From positions 186,001 through 250,000 of the forward strand of contig AP018040.2 of NCBI GenBank assembly GCA_002356435.2: a DNA stretch of 64,000 bases. The letters are read 5' to 3'. A program made the position numbers and the translations under genes. Numbering within the stretch: position 1 is the first letter of the stretch; every line of letters begins with the position of its first letter. Positions 36,166 to 44,426 of the stretch are shown one piece after another. This DNA comes from Petrimonas sp. IBARAKI (GTDB lineage: Bacteria; Bacteroidota; Bacteroidia; Bacteroidales; Dysgonomonadaceae). The notes under the pieces were generated by a model that did no database searches, had not been told where the DNA came from, and was given only the letters and a program-made list of their open reading frames with translations.

Positions 36166-37374
36166 TCATTGTGGATAATTCTTTTGTATTTGAATCAGGT
36201 ACTCGTTGTAAAAGGATTCAATTTTTTTCCTTTTTTCTCCTGACTCTTTTTCATAAAACGTACCCCCATGATAGAAGCAGGCATATCCTCCAGAGACTAC
36301 TCCCATAGCAATAGCCTTAGGCATATCAATTTGCTGCGAGGGATGTTCCAACAACTGTTGTGCAATACTTGCAATCACTCCTCCCGCAAAGTTGTCTCCA
36401 CATCCAGTAGTATCTCCCACCTTTTCAGGGTGCTGGATTATCATCTCCTTCACCTTTTCGGATACTGGCATACTGCCTTTTGAGGTGCCAAACAATGGAT
36501 TATTATATGCAAAATAGAGAGGATTGGCTCCATGCGTAATCACAATTCCGCCGACACCACTTTTCTGAAAGAAGCACAAGGCATCGTCAACCGAATCCTT
36601 GCCGCTTAATCGGAGCGCCTCTTCCCTATCGGCAATCAATAGATCGGTATGTCGGTATGTCTCTGATGAAGAGCCTAACGGCCATGCTGCATTTGGGTTC
36701 TTTTTCTCATTCAGGGAGTCATAAACGGTATTGACAATCGTCAATGCGTTTTTTTCTTTTGACTTTTTGAGCAACTCTGTCAGTGATTGATGGATATTGG
36801 GTACCAAAGCGGTACCTCCGAAAACGACAATGTCGCTCTCAAAGAAGGTATCATCCAGGTCTTCGGGAAAGAGATCCCATGCAGCTCCGATGTTGTTGAT
36901 AAAAATCCGTTCCCCATGCCCCTGATCATAATCGGGATCGGAAAGTACATCTGTGAATGGTGTATATTTTTCCGATAATTTGAACTTGCCAATTTTCAAC
37001 GGCGTTCTTTGTAAGTTCTCATCAATATAAGCTGCCCCCTTATCCATGCCTTTACTCCCATAGAAATAGACGTCGGCATTCATTTCGGCAAGCATTTGTG
37101 CCGTATGAATCAATGAAACGATGGAAGGCCCTCCGATATTGAGTGTTACCGGTGAATTGCCATTGGTGATTTCTTCTCTTACCTTCAAATAATCTTCACC
37201 TGTGAATTTTTCAAATTCATCCCTGAAAACCAGTTTGCCGGGTGATAATCCACCATCTCCCGGATTTACCGAGAGAAACCGTTTAAATATATCACCCGTA
37301 AAGTTCACCGGTTTGTAGAGATAATCCACCAAAGCGCACCCTGTACCAGATATTCTGAATGTTTTGCTGCTCAT
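36166..37374 (-). CDS. PfkB family carbohydrate kinase
   Basis: The 402-residue ribokinase-fold kinase has the catalytic motif VGDTTGCGDNFAGGV near residue 319, the N-terminal GTGCALVDYLY strand and an internal NIGGPSIVSLIHTAQML motif. It is longer than typical fructokinases (about 300-320), with extra sequence near residues 30-75 and 130-165. It most likely phosphorylates the fructose (or xylulose) made by the adjacent isomerase. Its ATG overlaps the isomerase stop by one base (TAATG), which indicates coupling. Confidence 0.85.
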   Translation of the reverse strand: MSSKTFRISGTGCALVDYLYKPVNFTGDIFKRFLSVNPGDGGLSPGKLVFRDEFEKFTGEDYLKVREEITNGNSPVTLNIGGPSIVSLIHTAQMLAEMNADVYFYGSKGMDKGAAYIDENLQRTPLKIGKFKLSEKYTPFTDVLSDPDYDQGHGERIFINNIGAAWDLFPEDLDDTFFESDIVVFGGTALVPNIHQSLTELLKKSKEKNALTIVNTVYDSLNEKKNPNAAWPLGSSSETYRHTDLLIADREEALRLSGKDSVDDALCFFQKSGVGGIVITHGANPLYFAYNNPLFGTSKGSMPVSEKVKEMIIQHPEKVGDTTGCGDNFAGGVIASIAQQLLEHPSQQIDMPKAIAMGVVSGGYACFYHGGTFYEKESGEKRKKIESFYNEYLIQIQKNYPQ

Positions 37375-38054
37375 TACCCGATAAACTTTACATAATCTGA
37401 TACTAACAGATGGATTGGTTCTTCGTCCTCAATAATTTGCGGGAATCGTCCTATTGTTTCGTGGAAACGATTGTCGGCAGTATCATCGTTTACTGTACTA
37501 ACTTCACCTACAAGGACTTTTCCTTTTCCGGGCTCTCCATAAAATCGGTGATAGACACCCTGCTCGAGACAAATACTTTCTCCGGGTTGTAAAATCACCT
37601 TCCCACCGGGTTCAGCAACTCTCTCTACTCCATCGGTTTTTAACCGTATCGGTGTCGTTTCATCCAGTAAATCATCGGATGTCGTATTGTAAAGTTCTAT
37701 TACCAGATTGCCTCCACCACGATTGATGATATCCTCCATTTTTGCCCAGTGGAAATGCATAGGCGTTTCCTGATTTTCCTCCACAATCATTATCTTCTCA
37801 GCATAGGGTTTCTTATCCACATTATATTTCCCATTCCGCAATGTGAACAGGAAGAGTCCTCTCTTGTAAAAATCACCGGAACCAAAATCGGTTATGTCCC
37901 ACCCCAGCATATTGTCCATAACTTCTGCTACAGAGTCCTTGTTCTTTTTCCAGTCTGAAAGAGACCAATAGGCCCAGGGGGGCAAGTGGAACCGATGATC
38001 AGCTAAAAATGCTTTCGCTCCTTCAATAATCTGATTAACTTCGCTACGTTTCAT
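37374..38054 (-). CDS. D-lyxose ketol-isomerase (also D-mannose isomerase)
   Basis: The 226-residue cupin enzyme converts D-lyxose to D-xylulose and, with many homologs, D-mannose to D-fructose. The manganese ligands H100, H102, E107 and H169 are seen in TPMHFHWAKMED and EQGVYHRFYG, as in the characterised E. coli enzyme. The surrounding motifs (WAYWSLSDW, GWDITDFGSGDF) fit the family. Next to GH92 and beta-mannosidase genes, mannose is the more likely substrate. It lies between the MFS transporter (32 nt upstream) and the kinase. Confidence 0.9.
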   Translation of the reverse strand: MKRSEVNQIIEGAKAFLADHRFHLPPWAYWSLSDWKKNKDSVAEVMDNMLGWDITDFGSGDFYKRGLFLFTLRNGKYNVDKKPYAEKIMIVEENQETPMHFHWAKMEDIINRGGGNLVIELYNTTSDDLLDETTPIRLKTDGVERVAEPGGKVILQPGESICLEQGVYHRFYGEPGKGKVLVGEVSTVNDDTADNRFHETIGRFPQIIEDEEPIHLLVSDYVKFIG

Positions 38055-38086
38055 TTCCTTAGAATTTAATATATTACAATTTTAAT

Positions 38087-39250
38087 TTATTTTTGGACGT
38101 TGTTTTCTTCTTTTACCATCACGGAGCAGTACAAAAGGTATCCCATCAATAACAGAAGCAGGGCCATTGCTACTGACTGATTAAAAGCATCGGCGAGCAA
38201 TCCCATTAGTGGGAGTATAATGGCACCACCGGCAACTCCCATAATCAGCAAACCGGATATTTCGTTGGCATTCTCCGGTTTGCGCTTCAAGGCAAATGAG
38301 ACGATGATAGAAAAGACATTGGCCACAGCGAAACCCACTATAAAAATCAACGTCAGAATAGCCCAAACCTCATTCAAGAACAGCATGACAAAAAGTGCAG
38401 GGATGGCAACGAGCATACTTATCTTGAAAAATTTTTTAGCAGAGAAGGAGACCAGCAGGAGTGCCCCGATAAAGGTACCTATGGTCCTGGCAATAAAATA
38501 GAGGCTTGTTCCCAGGCCGGCTTTTTCTAGTGGGATATTGCATTTTTCAATCAGGAGTTTGGGGACAGTCGTGTTAAGCCCAACATCAATACCTACGACA
38601 AACAGGATTCCTATAAAAAAGAGAAGGATCATCTTGTCGCTCAACAGAGCGAAAGTTTTACCCAGCGAAGATGATTTCTGTTTAGGGGTCTCTTCTTTTA
38701 TCGGAGTGAGCATCAACCACAACCCGATGGCGATTGTCACCAATCCGTAAATAAGAAAGACCAGCTTCCAGTCCCCAAACCGTACGGCCGTCCAACTGGC
38801 GATAATGGGCCCCAGAAAGGCAGCTATAGCTTTAATAAACTGACCCATTGTCAGGCTGCTTGTAAGTCGATCACTGCTAACAACATCAGTCAGGAGGGGA
38901 TTTATGGAGACCTGGATAATGGTGTTCCCAATCCCCAACAATGCGAATGCAAACAGCATTATCGGAAAGTTATAGACAATTAATGGAATAATCATTGCCA
39001 ATAAGGTAAGCATCATGCTGATGATGACTGTACGCTTTCTCCCCAGGCTATTCAATATCATGCTCGTTGGGACAGATAGAATGGCAAACCACAAGAACAG
39101 GCTAAAAGGGAGCAGATTGGCTATGGAGTCTCTCAGTCCAAAATCCTGTTTCACATAATTGGTCGAGATTCCAACCAAATCCACTATTCCCATTACAAAA
39201 AAACTGCTTATAACGGGTAACACCTTCAATAAGGAGATTCTATTTTTCAT
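38087..39250 (-). CDS. MFS sugar transporter
   Basis: The 387-residue protein has twelve hydrophobic helices and the loop motif SLGRKRTVIISM between helices 2 and 3. It resembles the FucP/FHS-type sugar:proton symporters frequent in Bacteroidota. The genes after it act on free mannose, so mannose or a mannose-containing disaccharide is the expected cargo. It is the first intact gene after a LacI operator, with a decayed open frame in between. Confidence 0.85.
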   Translation of the reverse strand: MKNRISLLKVLPVISSFFVMGIVDLVGISTNYVKQDFGLRDSIANLLPFSLFLWFAILSVPTSMILNSLGRKRTVIISMMLTLLAMIIPLIVYNFPIMLFAFALLGIGNTIIQVSINPLLTDVVSSDRLTSSLTMGQFIKAIAAFLGPIIASWTAVRFGDWKLVFLIYGLVTIAIGLWLMLTPIKEETPKQKSSSLGKTFALLSDKMILLFFIGILFVVGIDVGLNTTVPKLLIEKCNIPLEKAGLGTSLYFIARTIGTFIGALLLVSFSAKKFFKISMLVAIPALFVMLFLNEVWAILTLIFIVGFAVANVFSIIVSFALKRKPENANEISGLLIMGVAGGAIILPLMGLLADAFNQSVAMALLLLLMGYLLYCSVMVKEENNVQK

Positions 39251-39281
39251 AATTCATATTTAAAAAACATTTTCATTTTTT

Positions 39282-39646
39282 TTATTCTACAGTTTCACTT
39301 TTGGAAATTTGTGTTCCTAGGACTTTGGCATAATTTCTTTTCCTGTTGGTAAACATAACCTGAGAGCTTTCTTTCACCCATTTTCTGTGTCCTGTGAAAA
39401 TTTAAAGGAATTCAAGATGCAACTATGTATCGTATATTACTATTGTTTCATCCATGACCTGAAGCAACATTTCTGTTTTATTAGCAGGATCAGACGATTT
39501 GAGTTCCCAAATATTGGCTGACCTGTATTGTCGGAATGTTTGGGAAAAGCCTCCTGTTCAAGAATTAACCGATCTGTTTGAGCCTTTATACCCGTTTCGT
39601 AGAGTAACATAATCAGTAAAAACAATATTTCTTTATTATTAAACAT
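39282..39646 (-). pseudogene. Decayed secreted-protein gene between the LacI operator and the MFS gene
   Basis: A frame starting at 39646 opens with a convincing signal peptide (MFNNKEILFLLIMLLYETGIKAQ). It then seems to shift by one base after EAF: the next frame reads FRQYRSANIWELKSSDPANK and stops near 39417. Further on, a 37-codon open stretch (TGHRKWVKESSQVMFTNRKR, ending ETVE at 39282) runs to just before the MFS gene. Together they look like the ends of a secreted protein that lost its middle. No family is recognised. The rest of the 463-nt gap holds only the operator at its upstream end. Confidence 0.35.
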
Positions 39647-39657
39647 TTACCTTTATT

Positions 39658-39673
39658 GCTAAACCGGTTAACT
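39658..39673. promoter_or_regulatory. LacI-type operator A (MFS-mannose operon)
   Basis: GCTAAACCGGTTAACT is a near-palindrome centred on CCGG. It shares its 13-base core AAACCGGTTAACT with three other intergenic sites around this locus. It lies just before the decayed frame and the MFS operon. No good promoter box was found close by, so the operon may also be read through from lacI. Confidence 0.7.
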
Positions 39674-39713
39674 CACCGGGCAAAAAATTATTCACTTATA
39701 TTAGTCATTCGTA

Positions 39714-40712
39714 TTAAGCATGTCGTCTGATTTGTGCTTCAAGTAAATACTGATTAATCGTATTTTTGCCATTAATTTGATTCATTAGAATATCGACTGC
39801 TTTTTCACCCATATCCTTAATCGGTTGTTCAATGAAATTAAAAGGAATATTTGCAATTGAAAATGAATCAATTTTGTCAAAGCAAACAACATCCATTTCT
39901 TCAGAAATCCTAATACCTTCTTTATGCATATATTTCATACCCGTAATGAAAACCCTTCTAGAACAAAAGAATATAGCATCAACTTTATCCGTATTATTTT
40001 TAAATTCAACTATGGCCTTATGTATCTCTTCTTCTTGTTGCTCATAGTTAATATCCTTAATTAATGCCGGATCAAACAAATTGTGCTGATTTAAAACATC
40101 AATACATCCCTGTTTCCTGTCCATCAATGCATTTAACTTAATGTCGTAACAAACAACAGCAATTCTCCTATTTCCTTTTTCTATCAACATTTCAGTCATT
40201 TTTGCAGATATTTTATAGTTATCTACGATGATGTAGCTGGCATTGATTGCGGGATAAAAGCGGTCAACTTGGACTAATGGAATGTGTCTTGCAATTATTT
40301 TTTGCGTAATTTCTTCTCCTCCATCAACAGGAACTAAGATAATTCCATCCGTCTGTCTATTTAAAAGTATAGTAACGGCATCATTAAATTCATCTAATCT
40401 TTCGTTTGTGTTTGTAGTGATTACAGTATAACCATATTTTTTTGCTCTTTCTTGGATATGGAATGTCAGATTTCCAAAAAATTCATTTGAAATATCAGTA
40501 ATTATCACACCAATTGACATGCTTTTGCCGGTAGTAAGGCTCCGAGCGATTTCATTTGGATAGTAGTTCATTTCTACAGCTAACTGTCTTACCTTCTGAC
40601 TTGTTTCATCACTGATGCGACCTGATTTGGCTTTTCCGCTCAACACCAGTGAGACTGTTCCTTTCGAAACACCTAACTTATCTGCGATATCCTGCATGGA
40701 TACTTTTTTCAT
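39714..40712 (-). CDS. LacI family transcriptional regulator
   Basis: The 332-residue regulator has an N-terminal helix-turn-helix (VSMQDIADKLGVSKGTVSLVLSGK) with the hinge MNYYPNEIARSL, then a periplasmic-binding-protein-like sensor domain (SIGVIITDISNEFFGNL). It probably binds the AAACCGGTTAACT operators found before its own gene, the MFS operon and susC. That would make it the local regulator of the mannoside locus. The inducer is not known; mannose, fructose or a phosphate derivative are candidates. Confidence 0.92.
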   Translation of the reverse strand: MKKVSMQDIADKLGVSKGTVSLVLSGKAKSGRISDETSQKVRQLAVEMNYYPNEIARSLTTGKSMSIGVIITDISNEFFGNLTFHIQERAKKYGYTVITTNTNERLDEFNDAVTILLNRQTDGIILVPVDGGEEITQKIIARHIPLVQVDRFYPAINASYIIVDNYKISAKMTEMLIEKGNRRIAVVCYDIKLNALMDRKQGCIDVLNQHNLFDPALIKDINYEQQEEEIHKAIVEFKNNTDKVDAIFFCSRRVFITGMKYMHKEGIRISEEMDVVCFDKIDSFSIANIPFNFIEQPIKDMGEKAVDILMNQINGKNTINQYLLEAQIRRHA

Positions 40713-40739
40713 ATCTGATTCGAGTTGGAATAATAAACC

Positions 40740-40752
40740 AAACCGGTTAACT
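40740..40752. promoter_or_regulatory. LacI-type operator B (lacI autoregulation)
   Basis: AAACCGGTTAACT lies 28 nt before the lacI start and about 38 nt downstream of the -7 box of its promoter. This position suits repression by blocking the early transcript. Confidence 0.7.
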
Positions 40753-40782
40753 TATCGTTTCAAACATTTATTACATTTATTA

Positions 40783-40814
40783 CAAAAATATGTTTAAATC
40801 ATTAAGAAAACAAA
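40783..40814 (-). promoter_or_regulatory. Promoter of the LacI regulator gene
   Basis: The minus strand has TTTG (40811-40814), a 20-nt spacer, then TATTTTTG (40783-40790). Transcription would start near 40776 and run through operator B before the coding region. Confidence 0.55.
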
Positions 40815-40896
40815 AATAAAACATTATTTAACTCTCAAATTAAAAAATCTCTACGAAATAACTTTAGGCAAAGCACCTTAGGAGCAAAATGGATGT

Positions 40897-42261
40897 TTAT
40901 TTCTTTTCATTTTCAATTTCATTAACTCGATGTAACCAATATCCCCAGTATTCATCGACAAATTTGATCACAGGTTTCGGTGACCAGTCATTATTATATA
41001 AACTAAAATTACTGTTTGAGTTATTTGTCACACTTACGAATTCCCATCCAAAACGAGTACCTTGAATGAGTGTATTTTCAAGAATCGCTTCCAGTTCACT
41101 GTTTTTAAAAGACACAAAATCGCTTCCATTAAAAGTCATGTGTTCAGTAATAGCCCAGTCTCTTTTCAGAGCATTCTTCACTTGATACACTCTATCATAC
41201 GCCTTTTGATTAGGTTTATTTGAGGGGAAGTACCATGACCAATTAACCTGAATTATATTTGCTTGCGTGAGATGAGTCAAGAATTCAATTGGATCGCCCA
41301 TCCGAAATTGTTGCTCCTTTTCATTTGCATCTAGATAATCGACAGCAATATAAGCATTATTGCCAGCTATTTCGCGGTAAGCAAGTGCATCTTCGTTAAC
41401 CCATTTGGCTAGAAATTGTGCTCTGAATTTGTTCCATGTAGGATTTGTAATAAAAGACGCAGGTTGTGGAAATGAAGAAGGCATTTCTGATTCTGAATCA
41501 GTGATTTTATTCTCTTCTCTCCATTTATTATATTCATTGCGTGCTGCTTCACTGTAACAAAGTGCAATGGCACCCATGTATTGCGGCTCAACAGTTGTCT
41601 CAAAATATAGAATTTTCTTTGTATCTATGCCTTTTGCCAAATTTTTTATAAATTTATGGACAGTAGATCTATAACCGGGATGAAAAATTGAAACCACTTT
41701 AGATCCAAATCCATATTCGGTATCAGTAACCATTTCACCTTTGTAATCGATTGCAAACGCATCAGGATGTAGAGCCCAAAAACCTTCGGGGATAGTTCCT
41801 CCTCCCACTGCGTAGGTTTCGACCGATAGACACGGATACATTCCTTTTGCATAAATTGCATTGATAAGCTTATTTAGAGGCTCAAGAGATTTATCGGGTA
41901 TACCATCTCCATCTGTATCGAAATGATGCCAATAGCAATTAAGCTCAAGTGTATTAAAATGATAATTCCTCAATTTATCCAAGTTTGAAATAAACATGTC
42001 AACCACTACTGGGTCAGCAAAATTAATTAATGGCTTACCAATTTTAAGAAATACCCATTCATCATCCAAATAGAATTTTCCGTTTTTTATATTCCATAAA
42101 TTATAATTTACTGTTGGATTTGCATTAATAGGGGGGTTAGGGTAGTCGGCTTTTGTTAATGGTACATTCTCCGGTTGAGTTTGTTTGTCATTACATGAAT
42201 AAAGACAAAGCGAAATACAGCACAAGGTAATTAACGCAAAAGCTAATTTTTTCAGATACAT
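40897..42261 (-). CDS. Lipoprotein with a putative clan GH-A-like TIM barrel, family not recognised
   Basis: The 454-residue lipoprotein (lipobox LYSC, C23) looks like a beta/alpha-barrel glycosidase. FYLDDEWVFLKIGKPL opens as in GH2, GH5 and GH42-like enzymes, and NTLELNCYWHHFD resembles an early barrel strand. Candidate acid/base and nucleophile glutamates sit in LYFETTVEPQYMG and WAITEHMTFNG. A DTDGDGIPD stretch could bind calcium. I cannot name a family. It follows the GH2 beta-mannosidase by 70 nt on the same strand, which points to a beta-mannoside or related substrate. Confidence 0.6.
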   Translation of the reverse strand: MYLKKLAFALITLCCISLCLYSCNDKQTQPENVPLTKADYPNPPINANPTVNYNLWNIKNGKFYLDDEWVFLKIGKPLINFADPVVVDMFISNLDKLRNYHFNTLELNCYWHHFDTDGDGIPDKSLEPLNKLINAIYAKGMYPCLSVETYAVGGGTIPEGFWALHPDAFAIDYKGEMVTDTEYGFGSKVVSIFHPGYRSTVHKFIKNLAKGIDTKKILYFETTVEPQYMGAIALCYSEAARNEYNKWREENKITDSESEMPSSFPQPASFITNPTWNKFRAQFLAKWVNEDALAYREIAGNNAYIAVDYLDANEKEQQFRMGDPIEFLTHLTQANIIQVNWSWYFPSNKPNQKAYDRVYQVKNALKRDWAITEHMTFNGSDFVSFKNSELEAILENTLIQGTRFGWEFVSVTNNSNSNFSLYNNDWSPKPVIKFVDEYWGYWLHRVNEIENEKK

Positions 42262-42331
42262 AGTTTAAATCTTTTAATAATAATTATTTATATTCGTATA
42301 CTCAATGAAATTGTTGAAAGTTTTGGTTAAG

Positions 42332-44416
42332 TTACTCTCTTAAATATTTTTTTAGGTATGAATTGTCTTTCCATATTTTGCTTAACTCATCCACAACAGG
42401 TTTTGGATTACCTTCAAAATCAATAAGAGACGTATTGATCGTGCAAGGATAGCTGTCGTGCCCCATCCAGATAATAAATCCACCGCAAGTCGGAAATCTT
42501 TCCTTGCTTTTTTTTAATGCAAGGACAAGGCCCTCCATTTGTCGATTTTGACTCCATTCTATATATTCATTGAGATTATCCACGCTTCTCCCGGATTTTA
42601 AATATTCTTCCCACTGAATCCACCAACTAACGCTACGCCACAGTGGATTTTCCATACTTGCCGGTAGTAATTGAAACTGACCTTTATATTTATTCATAGT
42701 TTCTGCTGACATAGCACCCGGGACTCCCACCTCCGAGCGGAACATAGCATCATCTCTATCCCAATATTCTTTAACAGCAGACATTGTTCTGTCTGTTTCT
42801 GTATATGGGAGGTCCCACGGGCCGTGTACATCCCAGTTTTTCCCTGTCCCAAAGTTATTGAGGTTTCCATAAATGTTCGGGCCAGACGGGCTTCCTGTTA
42901 GAAATCTTCTTGTAGGATCTTGTAACATCAAAACCTCTTTTATAGATTTTATCATTATATGTTTGTGAGTGACAGGCGCTGTATCTCCCAATTCATAAAG
43001 TTCATTTCCTCCACACCACAATAACAAACTGGCGTGATGATGAAGACGCTTAACATAGTGATTAACGATTTGGGTCATTTCGTGCACTGCTTTTAAATCT
43101 TCTGGAGGATAATTCTCAAGTCCTGAAGAGCTTAACGGGAAGTCCTGCCAGATAAGTATTCCTAACTCATCACATAAATCATACAGCCACTCTTTTTCTG
43201 GAAAACCTCCTCCCCAAATACGAATAGTATTTATTCCCAAATCTTTGTATAGATGAAGTAACTTAGCATAATCGTCAAACTGTAAATCAGCAAAGTTTGG
43301 CCTAATAGGTGTCCAATTTATGCCTTGTAGAAAGATAGGTTGACTGTTAATGTTACATATCCAAGGCTCTGCATCGATGGGGGCATTTTGACTTTTTGTC
43401 CACTCAACGTGTCTGAAACCAATACGTTTTGTGGTTTGCTGTAATAAGTTACGATTTTCATCTATTAAGTTTACGTGTAAATTATATAAATTTTGCGGGC
43501 CCAGTTCATTAGGCCACCAGCGTTCAATTTTCAGATCGTCCCAGACCTTATTAAACTCCAATTGATCTGTTGAGAAAGAATCTTCGAATACAACTTTCCC
43601 ATCGGTACTTGTAAGAGAGATTTGAAGATGTTTTCTTAAAGCCGTATTATTCAATTCTAGTGAAATTGATAATTTGCCGATATTCTTACTTTTGTTAGCT
43701 TCGGTAAAAACTTTTAAATTATTAAACAGGGGTTGATTATCCTTTATTTTATGAAAAAAAACTTTATCCCAGATTCCAGTTTGAACTATTCTGGGCATCC
43801 AGTCCCAACCATAATTAAATCTTGATTTCCATTCAGTTATCTTTGAAGTCCATCCGATCTGTCCCAAGTTCTCAGGTGGACATTCAAAAATAAGGACAAT
43901 ATTGTTGTTATTTTCTTTAATAAAAGGAGTAATATCGAAACGATGCGGAATAAACATGTTATCAAACTTCCCTGCTTCTTGCCCATTTACCATTACAATA
44001 CCCTTATAATCTAGTCCCAGAAACTCAATAATCACCTTTTCATTTTCCTGTGCAGACAATTTTTCGCTTGGTATTTTGGCCCCAATTAACCAATGCCTAT
44101 TTTCAATCCATTCAATTTTTGTACTGTTGACGCCCATGTTCCAATCTTCAATAATGTTAGCATTTTTTAATGCTAACTGTACTGATCCAGGTATATTAAT
44201 TGGGATATTGGCATACTCAGCCCAACTACCTTCAAGTTTTTCAAAATTAAAATTCATCCTCCAAACATTCGGCCTATATCCCCATAAACGCCATTCCAGT
44301 GAAGAAGCATCGAGTGTGTATCCCGGTTCCATATTAAAACTGTTTGCATTTATTTTTATGGTTAGGATTGGGAAAAGGCTCAAATATAATAGAGTAAGTA
44401 GTAAAAGTTTTTTCAT
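42332..44416 (-). CDS. Secreted GH2 family beta-mannosidase
   Basis: The 694-residue GH2 protein has a signal peptide (MKKLLLLTLLYLSLFPILTIKINA). Its jellyroll and Ig-like domains occupy about 30-310 and include the YGWDWMPRIVQTGIWD block of beta-mannosidases. The barrel has NTIRIWGGGFPEKEWLYDLCDELGI. The acid/base glutamate is in LLLWCGGNELYELG near residue 469 and the nucleophile in FRSEVGVPGA near 560. The C terminus is shorter than in long beta-mannosidases. It starts 10 nt after the GxGYxYP gene, so the two are cotranscribed. Confidence 0.92.
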   Translation of the reverse strand: MKKLLLLTLLYLSLFPILTIKINANSFNMEPGYTLDASSLEWRLWGYRPNVWRMNFNFEKLEGSWAEYANIPINIPGSVQLALKNANIIEDWNMGVNSTKIEWIENRHWLIGAKIPSEKLSAQENEKVIIEFLGLDYKGIVMVNGQEAGKFDNMFIPHRFDITPFIKENNNNIVLIFECPPENLGQIGWTSKITEWKSRFNYGWDWMPRIVQTGIWDKVFFHKIKDNQPLFNNLKVFTEANKSKNIGKLSISLELNNTALRKHLQISLTSTDGKVVFEDSFSTDQLEFNKVWDDLKIERWWPNELGPQNLYNLHVNLIDENRNLLQQTTKRIGFRHVEWTKSQNAPIDAEPWICNINSQPIFLQGINWTPIRPNFADLQFDDYAKLLHLYKDLGINTIRIWGGGFPEKEWLYDLCDELGILIWQDFPLSSSGLENYPPEDLKAVHEMTQIVNHYVKRLHHHASLLLWCGGNELYELGDTAPVTHKHIMIKSIKEVLMLQDPTRRFLTGSPSGPNIYGNLNNFGTGKNWDVHGPWDLPYTETDRTMSAVKEYWDRDDAMFRSEVGVPGAMSAETMNKYKGQFQLLPASMENPLWRSVSWWIQWEEYLKSGRSVDNLNEYIEWSQNRQMEGLVLALKKSKERFPTCGGFIIWMGHDSYPCTINTSLIDFEGNPKPVVDELSKIWKDNSYLKKYLRE

Positions 44417-44426
44417 AGTTTGTTAT

